A stretch of 64,000 nt of DNA from Pseudomonadota bacterium. GTDB taxonomy: Bacteria > Pseudomonadota > Gammaproteobacteria > Steroidobacterales > Steroidobacteraceae. A program made the position numbers and the translations under genes. Of this stretch, positions 54,589-62,672 are shown piece by piece; positions within the stretch are counted from its first letter, which is position 1; every line of letters begins with the position of its first letter. The stretch covers positions 1 to 64,000 of the forward strand of contig JAKAXA010000018.1 in assembly GCA_021816775.1 (NCBI GenBank). Reading direction: 5' to 3'. The notes beneath the pieces are model-generated. The model ran no database searches. It was given only the letters and a program-made list of their open reading frames with translations, and was not told where the DNA came from.

Positions 54589-55350
54589 ATGACTGGAAAT
54601 CTGTCGCTGATTCAGCTCGTCGTACAGGCGAGCGTCGTGGTGCAATTCGTGATCGCCCTGCTGCTGCTGGCCTCGCTCTCCTCCTGGGCGATCATCTTTC
54701 GCAAGAGCCTGCTGCTGGCGCGGGCGCGGCGCGAGACCGATCAGTTCGAGAACAATTTCTGGTCCGGCGGCGACCTTGCGCAGCTGTACCGGGCGATCGA
54801 GTCGCACGGCGGCGCGAGCGGCATGGCGAGCATCTTCGAGATGGGCTTTCGCGAGTTCGCCCGCCAGCGCCAGCAGGGCGCGGGCTCCCCGGATCTGATG
54901 CTCGAGGGCTCGCGCCGCGCGATGCGCGTGGCGCAGCTGAAGGAGATCGACCGGCTCGAGTTCAGTCTCGCGACGCTCGCCACCGTGGGCTCGATCAGTC
55001 CGTACGTCGGCCTCTTCGGCACCGTCTGGGGCATCATGAGCGCCTTCTCCTCCCTCGGGGATGTGCGTCAGGCGACGCTCGCCTCCGTCGCGCCGGGGAT
55101 CTCAGAGGCGCTCGTGACCACCGCGATCGGCCTGTTCGCGGCCATTCCGGCGGTGGTGGCCTACAACCGCTTCGCCGATCAGGTCGGGCGGCTCGAGGTG
55201 CGCTTCGATGCGTTCATGGAGGAGTTCTCGACCATCCTGCAGCGCCACGCGACCCGCGGCATCGCGGCCGCACCCACCGTGAGCGCCGCCGGCTCGCCGG
55301 CTGGCGCCATGCCTGGCCCGGCGGCGCCGGCGAGCACCCGGGTGCGCTAG
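54589..55350 (+). CDS. tolQ: Tol-Pal system inner-membrane protein TolQ
   Basis: A 253-residue ExbB/TolQ-type proton-channel subunit with three membrane helices: LIQLVVQASVVVQFVIALLL near the start, SLATLATVGSISPYVGLFGTVWGIM, then ALVTTAIGLFAAIPAVVAYNRFA. The GSISPYVGLFGTVWGIM segment and the cytoplasmic loop are family-typical. The C-terminus is longer than in E. coli with an Ala/Pro-rich tail. It uses the proton gradient, with TolR and TolA, to stabilise the outer membrane during division. tolR starts ten bases after its stop. Confidence 0.96.
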   Translation: MTGNLSLIQLVVQASVVVQFVIALLLLASLSSWAIIFRKSLLLARARRETDQFENNFWSGGDLAQLYRAIESHGGASGMASIFEMGFREFARQRQQGAGSPDLMLEGSRRAMRVAQLKEIDRLEFSLATLATVGSISPYVGLFGTVWGIMSAFSSLGDVRQATLASVAPGISEALVTTAIGLFAAIPAVVAYNRFADQVGRLEVRFDAFMEEFSTILQRHATRGIAAAPTVSAAGSPAGAMPGPAAPASTRVR

Positions 55351-55359
55351 GAGCGGCGC

Positions 55360-55797
55360 ATGGCGCAGGTGTCGCGGGGGCGCAAGCTGATGGGTGAGAT
55401 CAACGTCGTGCCCTACATCGACGTGATGCTGGTGCTGCTCATCATCTTCATGATCACGGCGCCGCTGCTGACGCAGGGCGTGAAGGTGAATCTGCCGCAG
55501 GCGGCCGCCAAGCCGCTGCCCTCGGCGCAGAACAATCCCCTCGTGCTGTCGGTGACCCGCAACGGCGCGCTGTACCTGACGGTCAACGGCACGACCGTCG
55601 GGCCGGCCGGCGCGCACAGGATCGGCGCACGGATCTCCGCGGCGCTCGCGGCCGACCCGACCCGCCCCGTGATGATCAAGGCGGACACCGCGGTGTCTTA
55701 TGGCGTCATCGTGCGCGCGATGGTCATCCTGCAGGACGCTGGTGCGCGCAAGGTCGGATTCATCACTCAGCCGCCGGGAAGCGGGCAGAGCCCTTGA
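55360..55797 (+). CDS. tolR: Tol-Pal system protein TolR
   Basis: A 145-residue ExbD/TolR protein. One N-terminal membrane helix contains the key Asp, in MGEINVVPYIDVMLVLLIIFMITAPL; this Asp takes part in proton translocation with TolQ. The periplasmic domain has QGVKVNLPQAAAKPL and VMIKADTAVSYGVIVRAM. It ends a few bases before tolA, overlapping by four bases. The length equals the family norm. Confidence 0.96.
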   Translation: MAQVSRGRKLMGEINVVPYIDVMLVLLIIFMITAPLLTQGVKVNLPQAAAKPLPSAQNNPLVLSVTRNGALYLTVNGTTVGPAGAHRIGARISAALAADPTRPVMIKADTAVSYGVIVRAMVILQDAGARKVGFITQPPGSGQSP

Positions 55798-56687
55798 CGA
55801 GACGCAACAAGATGTCGGAGCCTGCGCGCGACCGTTGGCTGTCGATCGGAATGTCCGTGCTGCTGCACGGCACGATCATCGGGCTGCTCGGCTACGGCTG
55901 GTGGCGCTATGAGCACCGTCCGCTTCCCCGGTCGGTCTCGATTGACGCGACCGTGGTCGATGCGCGTACCCTCAAAGGGCTGGGCGTGGCACACAAGCCC
56001 GCTCCGAAGCCGCCGCCGCCTCAGCCGGTGACTGTGCCGCAGGGGCCGCCGATGCCGACCCCGCAGGAGCTCGCGCTGCGCCAGCAGGCAGCGAAGGCCG
56101 AGGCCGCGCGGGTTGCCGCCGCCCAGGCCGAGCAGAAGCGCCTGCAGCAGCAGCACGCCGAGGCTCAGGCACAGGCCACGGCGAAGGCCGAGGCGAAAGC
56201 GCAAGCGAAGGCGAGGGCCGAAGCGCGGGCCCGGGCGAAGGCGAGAGCGCGGGAGCTGGCCAAGGCGCGGCGCAAGCGCGAGGAGGAGAAGAAGCTGGCC
56301 GAGGAGCGCAAACTTGCAGCCGAGCGGGCCGCCAAAGCGCGCGCCGAGCGCATCGCGCAGCTGCGTCAGGCGCTGCAGGAGGACGCGCAGTCGAACGCGC
56401 ACATGCGCGCCGCGATGGCCGGCTGGGCGAGCGAGGTCAAACAGCGCGTGGAGGCGGCTTGGATCAAACCTCCGAGCGCGCGGTCCAACCTCAGCTGTAC
56501 GGTGCGCGTGGTCCTGGTGCCGGGCGGGGCGGTGACCAACGTGAGCCTCGGCCAGTGCAACGGCGATGAGGCGGTGCGCGAGTCGATCCAGGCGGCGGTC
56601 TTTCGCGCCTCGCCGCTGCCGCCGCCACCGGATCCGGACCTCTATCACCAACAACTGGATTTCGTATTCGCGCCCAATTCACCCTGA
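55794..56687 (+). CDS. tolA: Tol-Pal system protein TolA (cell envelope integrity)
   Basis: A 297-residue protein with a single N-terminal membrane helix (about residues 15-37, MSVLLHGTIIGLLGYGWW) and a periplasmic Ala/Lys/Glu/Arg-rich helical stalk (about 75-205). A C-terminal TonB-like domain contains VEAAWIKPPSARSNLSC, VRVVLVPGGAVTNVSLGQCNGDEAVRES and LDFVFAPNSP. It links the TolQR motor to Pal and TolB across the periplasm. Two cysteines in the C-terminal domain are expected to form its usual disulfide. Overlaps tolR; tolB follows by five bases. Confidence 0.94.
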   Translation: MTRRNKMSEPARDRWLSIGMSVLLHGTIIGLLGYGWWRYEHRPLPRSVSIDATVVDARTLKGLGVAHKPAPKPPPPQPVTVPQGPPMPTPQELALRQQAAKAEAARVAAAQAEQKRLQQQHAEAQAQATAKAEAKAQAKARAEARARAKARARELAKARRKREEEKKLAEERKLAAERAAKARAERIAQLRQALQEDAQSNAHMRAAMAGWASEVKQRVEAAWIKPPSARSNLSCTVRVVLVPGGAVTNVSLGQCNGDEAVRESIQAAVFRASPLPPPPDPDLYHQQLDFVFAPNSP

Positions 56688-56692
56688 GAGCC

Positions 56693-58018
56693 ATGAAACT
56701 CATACCCACAGCTGCTTGGATACGCACCGCCGCGATCGCGGCCCTGCTCCTCGCCTGCGGCCTGCCGACGGCCCAGGCGCAACTGACCATCAAGATCACC
56801 TCCGGCGTGAACCACCCGGTGCCGATCGCGATCGTGCCCTTCGCCGAGGCGCCTTCCGATTCGGTCGATGTGGCCGGCGTGATTCAACATGACCTCGTCG
56901 GCAGCGGCCGCTTCAGCGCACTCGCGCGCACGCAGATGCCGGCGACGCCGACTCACGCCGCGCAGGTGGCGTTCCCGGATTGGAAATCCACGGGTGTCGA
57001 CTACATGGTGGTCGGGCGCGTGGTGCCACTCGGCGGCGGGCAGCTCGCCGTCGATTTCAATCTGCTCAACGTGCTCACCGGCCAGAGCGTCGTGCGCAAG
57101 CGCTTCACCGGCACGGAGGCGGCGCTGCGCAACGCGGCGCACCGGGTGAGCGATGCGGTCTATCAGGCGATCACGGGCATCCGGGGCGCGTTCGACACGC
57201 ACATCGCCTACATCGCCGACGTCGGGGCGGGCGCAGCGCAGCGCTTCCAGTTGGTGGTGGCCGATGCGGATGGATACAATCAGCATCTCATTCTGGAGTC
57301 GCGCTTCCCCATCATGTCCCCGGTGTGGTCGCCGGATGGAAAATGGCTCGCCTACGTCTCCTTCGAGGATCATCTGTCGGCGGTGTACCTGCAGCGGGTG
57401 CGCACCGGGCAGCGCTATCGCGTCTCGGCGCGCGCCGGGGAGAACGGCGCGCCGTCGTTCTCGCCGAACGGCCAGGAGCTCGCCCTGACGCTGAGCGGGG
57501 TGTCGGGCTACCCACAGATCTACGTGCTCGACCTGCACACGCGCCAGCTCACCCGCGTCACGAATACGCCGGCGATCAATACCGGGGCGGTCTGGGCCCC
57601 GGACGGCCGCTCGCTCTACTTCACCTCCGATCGGGCCGGCTCGCCGCAGATCTACCGCAAGTCGCTGACACCGGGCAGCTTCCCGCGGCGCATCACGTTC
57701 ACCGACAGCTACAACGCCAGCCCGCGCATCTCGCCGCACGGCACGCGCCTCGCCATGGTGACTCAGGTCGACGGGCGCTACTGCATCGCCGTGCAGAACC
57801 TCAAGAGCGGAGCGTTCCGCGTGCTCACACAGGGCCCGCTCGACAGTACTCCGAGCTTTGCGCCGAATGGCGCGACGATCATCTATGCGAAACGGTCAGA
57901 CCCGAACGGTGGGGCGATACTCGCCACGGTATCGGTCGACGGGATGACGGGGATGACGCTCAAGCCGACTCACGGGGCGGTTCAGGACCCGACATGGGGG
58001 CCGTTCCCGCAGCATTAG
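56693..58018 (+). CDS. tolB: Tol-Pal system beta-propeller protein TolB
   Basis: A 441-residue periplasmic protein with a signal peptide (about 1-30, LLLACGLPTAQAQ). The N-terminal alpha/beta domain spans about 31-170. A six-bladed propeller follows, with repeats MSPVWSPDGKWLAYVSFED, then GAPSFSPNGQELALTLSG, NTGAVWAPDGRSLYFTSDR, ASPRISPHGTRLAMV and DSTPSFAPNGATIIYA. It binds Pal and regulates its exchange between peptidoglycan and TolA. The coding length and domain order match the family. It lies between tolA and pal. Confidence 0.96.
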   Translation: MKLIPTAAWIRTAAIAALLLACGLPTAQAQLTIKITSGVNHPVPIAIVPFAEAPSDSVDVAGVIQHDLVGSGRFSALARTQMPATPTHAAQVAFPDWKSTGVDYMVVGRVVPLGGGQLAVDFNLLNVLTGQSVVRKRFTGTEAALRNAAHRVSDAVYQAITGIRGAFDTHIAYIADVGAGAAQRFQLVVADADGYNQHLILESRFPIMSPVWSPDGKWLAYVSFEDHLSAVYLQRVRTGQRYRVSARAGENGAPSFSPNGQELALTLSGVSGYPQIYVLDLHTRQLTRVTNTPAINTGAVWAPDGRSLYFTSDRAGSPQIYRKSLTPGSFPRRITFTDSYNASPRISPHGTRLAMVTQVDGRYCIAVQNLKSGAFRVLTQGPLDSTPSFAPNGATIIYAKRSDPNGGAILATVSVDGMTGMTLKPTHGAVQDPTWGPFPQH

Positions 58019-58109
58019 GGTTCTTCGAGAAGCGCCCAGCCCGCACGGCTGCGCGCGAGTGTGTCACAACAGGCGCCGGGAAGCCGGCGCATACGGGAGA
58101 AGGTGTCTT

Positions 58110-58664
58110 ATGCGTCGCATTGTTACGGTGATGGTGTTGGCCGCGGCTCTGGGGCTTGCGGCCTGCGCGAGCAAGCCGGTCAAGCCGGCCTCGCAATCGG
58201 CGGCCGGCGCGGCCGGCGCCGGCGCCGCGAGCCAGGGTGCAGGCTCCGGCGCAAACGCGGGGGAGGGCTCGCTCGGCAATCAGCAGTCGGTGCCGGGGCC
58301 GCAGCAGGGATTGCTCGCGGACCGTACCATCCACTTCGCGTTCAACAGCGCGGTGATCCGCGGACGCGGCATCCAGATTGTCGCCGCGCACGCAAAGTAT
58401 CTGGCCGATCATCCGAGCGCGCGCGTGCGGCTCGAGGGCAACACGGACGATCGCGGCTCGCCGGAGTACAACATCGGCCTCGGCATGCGCCGCGCCGAGT
58501 CGGTTCGCCAGGCGATGCTCCTGCAGGGGGTTTCCCCAAGCCAGATCACCGTGGTGAGCTATGGCGAGGAGCGTCCGGTGGACCCGGCGAACAACCCCAT
58601 CGCGTGGGCCAAGAACCGCCGCGTCGACATCGTCTATCTGACGCCGACGCAGCCGGCCCAGTAA
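58110..58664 (+). CDS. pal: Peptidoglycan-associated lipoprotein Pal
   Basis: A 184-residue lipoprotein: signal peptide ending LGLAAC (acylated Cys about residue 18), an Ala/Gly/Ser-rich linker, then an OmpA-like peptidoglycan-binding domain with TIHFAFNSAVIRGRG, then RVRLEGNTDDRGSPEYNIGLGMRRAESVR and KNRRVDIVYL. It anchors the outer membrane to the cell wall and is pulled by TolA/TolB. ATG at 58110 is chosen for the GGAGAAGG seven bases upstream and the lipobox; an ATG at 58059 would add 17 basic residues. The spacing of 91 bases to tolB allows separate control. Confidence 0.95.
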   Translation: MRRIVTVMVLAAALGLAACASKPVKPASQSAAGAAGAGAASQGAGSGANAGEGSLGNQQSVPGPQQGLLADRTIHFAFNSAVIRGRGIQIVAAHAKYLADHPSARVRLEGNTDDRGSPEYNIGLGMRRAESVRQAMLLQGVSPSQITVVSYGEERPVDPANNPIAWAKNRRVDIVYLTPTQPAQ

Positions 58665-58686
58665 CCGCCGCTGCGCAGGAGTTCTC

Positions 58687-59526
58687 ATGCGTGCTCTGCC
58701 CTTGATCGCGCCGGCCGCGGCGCTGTTCGTGACGCTCCTCAGCGGGTGCGCCACCGGTCCCAGTCCGACGCAGATCCGGCTCGACAACCTCGATGCGCGG
58801 GTCAGCAAGATCGAGCGTGTGGTCTCGAGCGGAGGTCTGGTGCAGCTTGCCCAGGAGCAGGCAACCCTGCAGTCGCAGGTGAGAAGCCTGCGCGGCCGGC
58901 TGGACAACCTGCAGCAGAGCGATCAGCGCAGGGGCCGCCAGCAGCGTGCCCTCTACGCGGATCTGAACAAGCGCGTGAGCGCGCTCGAGCGCGCGAGCGC
59001 GGCGCAGCAGGCGGCCATCCAGGCGGCGAGCGCATCGGCGGGCCCGGGCGGGGCCGGCAATCTAAGCGGCGCGGCGGGTGCGGGCTCGAGCGGATCGTCG
59101 GGCGCTTCGGCCTCGGGCTCCCTCGCCGCCATGATGCCCGGGGTCAGCCCGACGCAGCAGTCCGTCTACCAGCAGGCGTTCGGTGCGCTCAAGGCGGGCA
59201 GCTACTCGGTGGCCATCAGCGGCTTCGAAGGCTTCCTCAAGACCTATCCGGCGAGTCCGCTCGCGCCGAATGCCGAGTACTGGCTCGGCGAGGCGCATTA
59301 CGTGAACCAGAACTTCAATCAGGCCGAGAAATGCTTCCGCACCGTGCTGAGGAAGTGGCCCGACTCGGGCAAGGCGGCCGCGGCGCTGTTTGATCTCGGC
59401 AACACGCTGATCGCCCAGGGGAAGGTGCGCGAGGGGCGTGCGATGCTGAAGAAGGTCACCCAGCGCTATCCGGGGACGGACCTCGCCCTGCGGGCGGCGA
59501 CCACGCTGGGCCAAGGCGGACAGTGA
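58687..59526 (+). CDS. cpoB: Cell division coordinator CpoB (YbgF)
   Basis: A 279-residue exported protein. The signal peptide ends LLSGC at residue 21, a lipobox that E. coli CpoB lacks. An N-terminal coiled coil (about residues 30-115, LDNLDARVSKIERVV and on) mediates trimerisation. A Gly/Ser-rich linker follows. The C-terminal TPR domain has YQQAFGALKAGSYSVAISGFEGFLKTYPASPLAPNAEYWLGEAHYVNQNFNQAEKCF in two to three repeats. It couples Tol-Pal to PBP1B in septal cell-wall synthesis. It is followed without gap by queE, whose start overlaps the stop. Confidence 0.93.
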   Translation: MRALPLIAPAAALFVTLLSGCATGPSPTQIRLDNLDARVSKIERVVSSGGLVQLAQEQATLQSQVRSLRGRLDNLQQSDQRRGRQQRALYADLNKRVSALERASAAQQAAIQAASASAGPGGAGNLSGAAGAGSSGSSGASASGSLAAMMPGVSPTQQSVYQQAFGALKAGSYSVAISGFEGFLKTYPASPLAPNAEYWLGEAHYVNQNFNQAEKCFRTVLRKWPDSGKAAAALFDLGNTLIAQGKVREGRAMLKKVTQRYPGTDLALRAATTLGQGGQ

Positions 59527-60200
59527 GTCAGGCGGGCCCGGGCAGGTCGAATGGCGCGATGAGTCGGCTGAAGATCACGGAGATCTTCCATTCCCTGCAG
59601 GGCGAGGCGGATACGGCGGGCATCCCGACCACCTTCGTGCGGCTCACGGGCTGCCCGCTGCGCTGCCAGTACTGCGATACCGCCTACGCGTTTCAGGGTG
59701 GGCAGTGGTGGGCGCTCGAGCAGGTGCTCGAGCGGGTTCGCGAGCTCGGGCCCCGCTATGTGTGTGTCACCGGCGGGGAGCCGCTCGCGCAGAAGGGCTG
59801 CCTCGAACTGATGCAGCGGTTGTGCGATGCCGGCTCGCGCGTGTCGATCGAGACGAGCGGGGCGATGAGCCTCGCGGGCATCGATCCGCGTGTGGTGCGC
59901 GTGGTCGACGTCAAGACCCCCGCATCGGGCGAAGCGGCGCGCAACCGCTACGAGGAGCTCGCGACCCTCGGCGCGAAGGATCAGGTGAAATTCGTCATCT
60001 GCGACCGCGCCGACTACGAATGGAGCGCAGCGCGGGTGGGGGAGCTCGGTCTCGCTGAGCGCTGCACCGTGTGGTTCTCGCCGAGCCACGAGCAGCTGCC
60101 GGCGCGCGAGCTCGCCGATTGGATCCTCGCCGATCGCCTGCCGGTGCGCCTGCAGATCCAGCTGCACAAGATTCTCTGGGGCAATACCCCGGGAAAATGA
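59523..60200 (+). CDS. queE: 7-carboxy-7-deazaguanine synthase QueE
   Basis: A 225-residue radical SAM enzyme of queuosine biosynthesis that converts 6-carboxytetrahydropterin to 7-carboxy-7-deazaguanine. The cluster motif CPLRCQYC gives Cys44, Cys48 and Cys51 (CxxxCxxC). [24 protein letters not shown] and [11 protein letters not shown] are conserved. GTG at 59523 overlaps the cpoB stop, giving a 12-residue N-terminal extension; ATG at 59559 is the alternative and better matches the usual family start ([16 protein letters not shown]). The pathway partner queC follows. Confidence 0.93.
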   Translation: MSQAGPGRSNGAMSRLKITEIFHSLQGEADTAGIPTTFVRLTGCPLRCQYCDTAYAFQGGQWWALEQVLERVRELGPRYVCVTGGEPLAQKGCLELMQRLCDAGSRVSIETSGAMSLAGIDPRVVRVVDVKTPASGEAARNRYEELATLGAKDQVKFVICDRADYEWSAARVGELGLAERCTVWFSPSHEQLPARELADWILADRLPVRLQIQLHKILWGNTPGK

Positions 60201-60261
60201 AGATGACGCTCGACACCGCGGCTTCTCCTGCAGCGAGGCAACCGGCGCGCAGGATGCCCTC

Positions 60262-60936
60262 ATGAGCGCGGCCAGGGCGGTCGTGCTGGTCTCGGGCGGA
60301 CTCGATTCGGCGACCGCGCTCGCCATCGCGCGCGGGCGCGGGTACGCGTGCTACGCGCTCTCGGTTGCCTATGGGCAGCGTCATGAGGCTGAGCTCGCCG
60401 CGGCGGCGCGCGTCGCCGTGGCGCTCGGGGCGCGCGAGCATCGGGTGATGCAGGTTGATCTGGCGGGGATCGGCGGCTCGGCGCTCACCGACCGCTCGAT
60501 CCCGGTGCCCGAGGCGCCGAGCGAGGGGATTCCGATCACCTACGTACCGGCGCGCAACACCATTTTGCTGTCTCTAGCGCTTGCATGGGCCGAGGTGCTG
60601 GGTGCCCAGCACGTCTTCGTCGGCGTCAACTCGCTCGATTATTCGGGCTATCCCGATTGCCGCCCGGAGTACATCGAGGCGTTCGAGCACATGGCGCGGC
60701 TCGCCACCAAGGCGGGCGTGGAGGGCAGCCCGTGTCACATTCATGCGCCGCTGATCGCCTGGAGCAAGGAGCGCATCATCCGCGAGGGCGTGCTGCTCGG
60801 CGTCGATTACGGTATGACGGTCTCGTGCTACCAGGCGGATCTTCAGGGGCGCGCCTGCGGCAGATGCGACTCGTGCCGGCTGCGCCGGGCCGGCTTCGAG
60901 GCGGCCGGCGTTGCGGACCCCACGCGCTACCAGTAA
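60262..60936 (+). CDS. queC: 7-cyano-7-deazaguanine synthase QueC
   Basis: A 224-residue ATP-dependent enzyme that turns 7-carboxy-7-deazaguanine into preQ0. The PP-loop ATPase motif [16 protein letters not shown] is at the start. Later segments include [18 protein letters not shown] and [19 protein letters not shown], and the C-terminal zinc site is [14 protein letters not shown], with an additional Cys upstream ([12 protein letters not shown]). It is the last gene of the cluster, 61 bases after queE, and is directly followed by tRNA-Lys. Length is normal. Confidence 0.95.
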   Translation: MSAARAVVLVSGGLDSATALAIARGRGYACYALSVAYGQRHEAELAAAARVAVALGAREHRVMQVDLAGIGGSALTDRSIPVPEAPSEGIPITYVPARNTILLSLALAWAEVLGAQHVFVGVNSLDYSGYPDCRPEYIEAFEHMARLATKAGVEGSPCHIHAPLIAWSKERIIREGVLLGVDYGMTVSCYQADLQGRACGRCDSCRLRRAGFEAAGVADPTRYQ

Positions 60937-61003
60937 CGGGCGCATCCGGGTATCATTCGCACCCCTGCGGCGCCCGACCCGGCACCCTGGCCGCAACCCC
61001 GGT

Positions 61004-61079
61004 GGGGCGTTAGCTCAGTCGGTAGAGCATCGGACTTTTAATCCGCTGGTCGACGGTTCGATTCCGTCACGCCCCACCA
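61004..61079 (+). tRNA. tRNA-Lys (anticodon TTT)
   Basis: A complete tRNA: acceptor GGGGCGT (61004-61010) pairs with ACGCCCC (61069-61075), discriminator A, encoded CCA at 61077-61079. The anticodon stem CGGAC/ATCCG region carries loop CTTTTAA, giving TTT. It lies 67 bases after queC. Its 3' 44 bases recur at 62673-62716, marking it as an integration site. Confidence 0.95.
61033..61076 (+). repeat. attL-like site: tRNA-Lys 3' portion
   Basis: The 44 bases from GACTTTTAATCCGC to the discriminator A are repeated at 62673-62716 with three mismatches. The site spans anticodon to acceptor stem, a common integrase target. Together they bound the toxin-antitoxin island. Confidence 0.75.
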
Positions 61080-61086
61080 TCTAACC

Positions 61087-61341
61087 TTACGCCGCCAAAG
61101 CTTTCAGGACGTGCGTAGGGTCCCGACGGATTGCTGTCAGGAGAGCCTTTGCCGGGCCGGTCGGCTCGCGCCGGCCTTGCTCCCAATTGCGCAACGTCCC
61201 CACGTCCACATGCAGTAGGGCGGCGAATTTCGGTTGGCTCAAGCCGAGCTTGGAGCGCATTTCCTTGATGGCATGCGGCTCGACGTGGAACTCCCGAGAG
61301 AGTGTGCGCGCGCCACGGGCAATCTCGTTCATCTGTGTCAT
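61087..61341 (-). CDS. NadS/HigA-like helix-turn-helix antitoxin
   Basis: An 84-residue protein with a Cro/CI-type HTH: IKEMRSKLGLSQPKFAALLHVDVGTLRNWEQGRREPTGPAKALL. It resembles NadS-type antitoxins, which pair with RelE/ParE-family toxins encoded just upstream, as here. It would bind the toxin and autorepress the locus. The partner toxin gene (61388-61697) is broken, so the antitoxin may be an orphan or an antidote to related toxins elsewhere. It begins 46 bases after the toxin reading frame ends. Confidence 0.8.
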   Translation of the reverse strand: MTQMNEIARGARTLSREFHVEPHAIKEMRSKLGLSQPKFAALLHVDVGTLRNWEQGRREPTGPAKALLTAIRRDPTHVLKALAA

Positions 61342-61387
61342 GCTCCCGACAAGCTCGGAAAACAGCTTCGTGTTCGCGGGCTACCTC

Positions 61388-61697
61388 TTACCAATCCGCA
61401 TTGAGCTTGCGGAGCACTTTCTTCTGCGCAGCTGTCAAATCGTCTTTTACGACCTTGCGGTAGATGAGCAGCAGGCGAGCTTGGGCCTGCGCTACGACGT
61501 GGAAATAAATCACGCGCACGGCCGCCGCTCTTGCCGCCGCCTCTGATCGACCAGCGCACCTTGCGCACTCCGCCGGTGCCTTGGATGACATCGCCCAATT
61601 GCGGCTGCGCTGCCAAGCATTGCTGGAACTCTCCATAGGCTTCCTCGATCAGCAGCTCATTGATTTGCCTTGTGAAGACTGCCGACTCGATGACGAC
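61388..61697 (-). pseudogene. Broken RelE/ParE-family toxin gene
   Basis: Reading from 61697, the frame gives VVIESAVFTRQINELLIEE, then AYGEFQQCLAAQPQLGDVIQGTGGVRKVRW and SIRGGGKSGG. After one extra C (near 61527) the other frame continues VRVIYFHVVAQAQARLLLIYRKVVKDDLT and KKVLRKLNADW. Joined, this is a typical RelE-like toxin that pairs with NadS antitoxins. No start codon is present where one is expected (the position reads GTC, preceded by TGA four codons before). Both defects point to inactivation of the toxin while the antitoxin is kept. Confidence 0.72.
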
Positions 61698-61719
61698 CCT
61701 GGAGCGGAATCATACACCA

Positions 61720-61743
61720 TTGACGTACGTCCACGTACGTCAA
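61720..61743. promoter_or_regulatory. Perfect palindrome upstream of the NadS/RelE locus
   Basis: TTGACGTACGT (61720-61730) and its exact reverse complement ACGTACGTCAA (61733-61743) are separated by CC. It lies just ahead of the broken toxin frame and is a good operator candidate for autoregulation of that locus. Each arm carries TTGACG, possibly a -35 box. Confidence 0.6.
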
Positions 61744-61791
61744 TGACGTATTAATGTCGTGCGCCATGAGTCGCGGGCGTGCCATTGCCGC

Positions 61792-61820
61792 TTGTTCCCA
61801 AAATGGGAACATGCTAGCAT
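61792..61820 (+). promoter_or_regulatory. higBA promoter overlapped by a palindromic operator
   Basis: TTGTTC (61792-61797) and TAGCAT (61815-61820) are spaced by 17 bases, a plausible sigma-70 pair. Within it lies the perfect palindrome GTTCCCA-AAA-TGGGAAC (61794-61810). HigB-type systems autorepress through such dyads, so binding here would block the promoter. Confidence 0.6.
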
Positions 61821-61827
61821 TTCGGTC

Positions 61828-62169
61828 ATGAGGATCATTGCCCGGAGCACGCTCAAGCGGTTCCTCGAATCACAAAGCGGGCGCAGCGGGCACGGGGCTC
61901 TCAAGGGGGCTCTGGATGCTTGGTTCGACGAAGTCCGGCGAGCCGAATGGACGAACATGGCGACGGTGAAGCGGCTGTACCGGTCAGCAAGCGCGGTATC
62001 GGCAGACCGCGTCGCATTCAATATCAAGGGAAATGATTATCGGCTCGTGACCGCGATGGATTTCGAGAAACGCATCGTATGGATCAAATGGATCGGTACC
62101 CACTCCGAATACGACCGCATTGACGTAAAGACAGTAGCTTATGAAAGACCTAAGACCGATCCGGAGTGA
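61828..62169 (+). CDS. higB: HigB-family type II toxin (mRNA interferase)
   Basis: A 113-residue toxin: MRIIARSTLKRFLESQSG, DEVRRAEWTNMATVKRLYRSASAV, RVAFNIKGNDYRLVTAMDFEKRIVWIKWIGTHSEYDRID. This matches the HigB_toxin family of ribosome-dependent mRNA interferases, ending near HSEYDRIDVKTV. ATG at 61828 is chosen since the domain begins there and a palindrome-bearing promoter precedes it; the open frame extends upstream without meaning. The higA gene overlaps by 29 bases, the toxin-first order usual for HigBA. It appears intact. Confidence 0.88.
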   Translation: MRIIARSTLKRFLESQSGRSGHGALKGALDAWFDEVRRAEWTNMATVKRLYRSASAVSADRVAFNIKGNDYRLVTAMDFEKRIVWIKWIGTHSEYDRIDVKTVAYERPKTDPE

Positions 62170-62518
62170 GAGGGACTACGAGCGCGCGCTCGCAGAGGTC
62201 GAAGAGCTCTGGGGCGCAAAGGCGGGCACGCCCAAAGGCGACCGCCTCGACATTCTTGCGACTCTCATCGAGGCCTACGAGACGGAGCACTATCCGATGG
62301 ATCCGCCGGACCCGATTGAGGCGATCAAGTTTCGGATGGAGCAGCAAGGGCTGACACGCAAGGATCTGGAAGTGATCCTTGGCACCCGGGCCCGTGTCTC
62401 GGAGGTGCTCAATCGCAAGCGCGACTTGTCGATCAACATGATCCGCGCACTGCATGACAAGCTCGGCATCTCCGCAGAGATTCTCATTCGGTCAATTCGC
62501 GTGCCGAAGACCGTCTGA
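62141..62518 (+). CDS. higA: HigA-family antitoxin with helix-turn-helix
   Basis: A 125-residue antitoxin. The N-terminal region (MKDLRPIRSERDYERALAEVEELWGA) binds toxin. The C-terminal HTH reads FRMEQQGLTRKDLEVILGTRARVSEVLNRKRDLSINMIRALHDKLGI, the HigA/YgjM-type domain. It would neutralise HigB and repress the locus through the dyad upstream. The 29-base overlap with higB means translational coupling. It is 154 bases before the degenerate tRNA-Lys copy. Confidence 0.87.
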   Translation: MKDLRPIRSERDYERALAEVEELWGAKAGTPKGDRLDILATLIEAYETEHYPMDPPDPIEAIKFRMEQQGLTRKDLEVILGTRARVSEVLNRKRDLSINMIRALHDKLGISAEILIRSIRVPKTV

Positions 62519-62672
62519 TCTCTCCCGCAGGCAGTGCAAATTCAGTGCAGTGACGTACTCGTCGGCACTCGCTGGCACACTTCTGGGCGCTTTCCGGGCG
62601 GCGCCCACGATAAATCAATCACTTGCGAGACGGCCCGTGGTGCGCGTTGGAGTCGCGGCGAGCATCGCCCAC

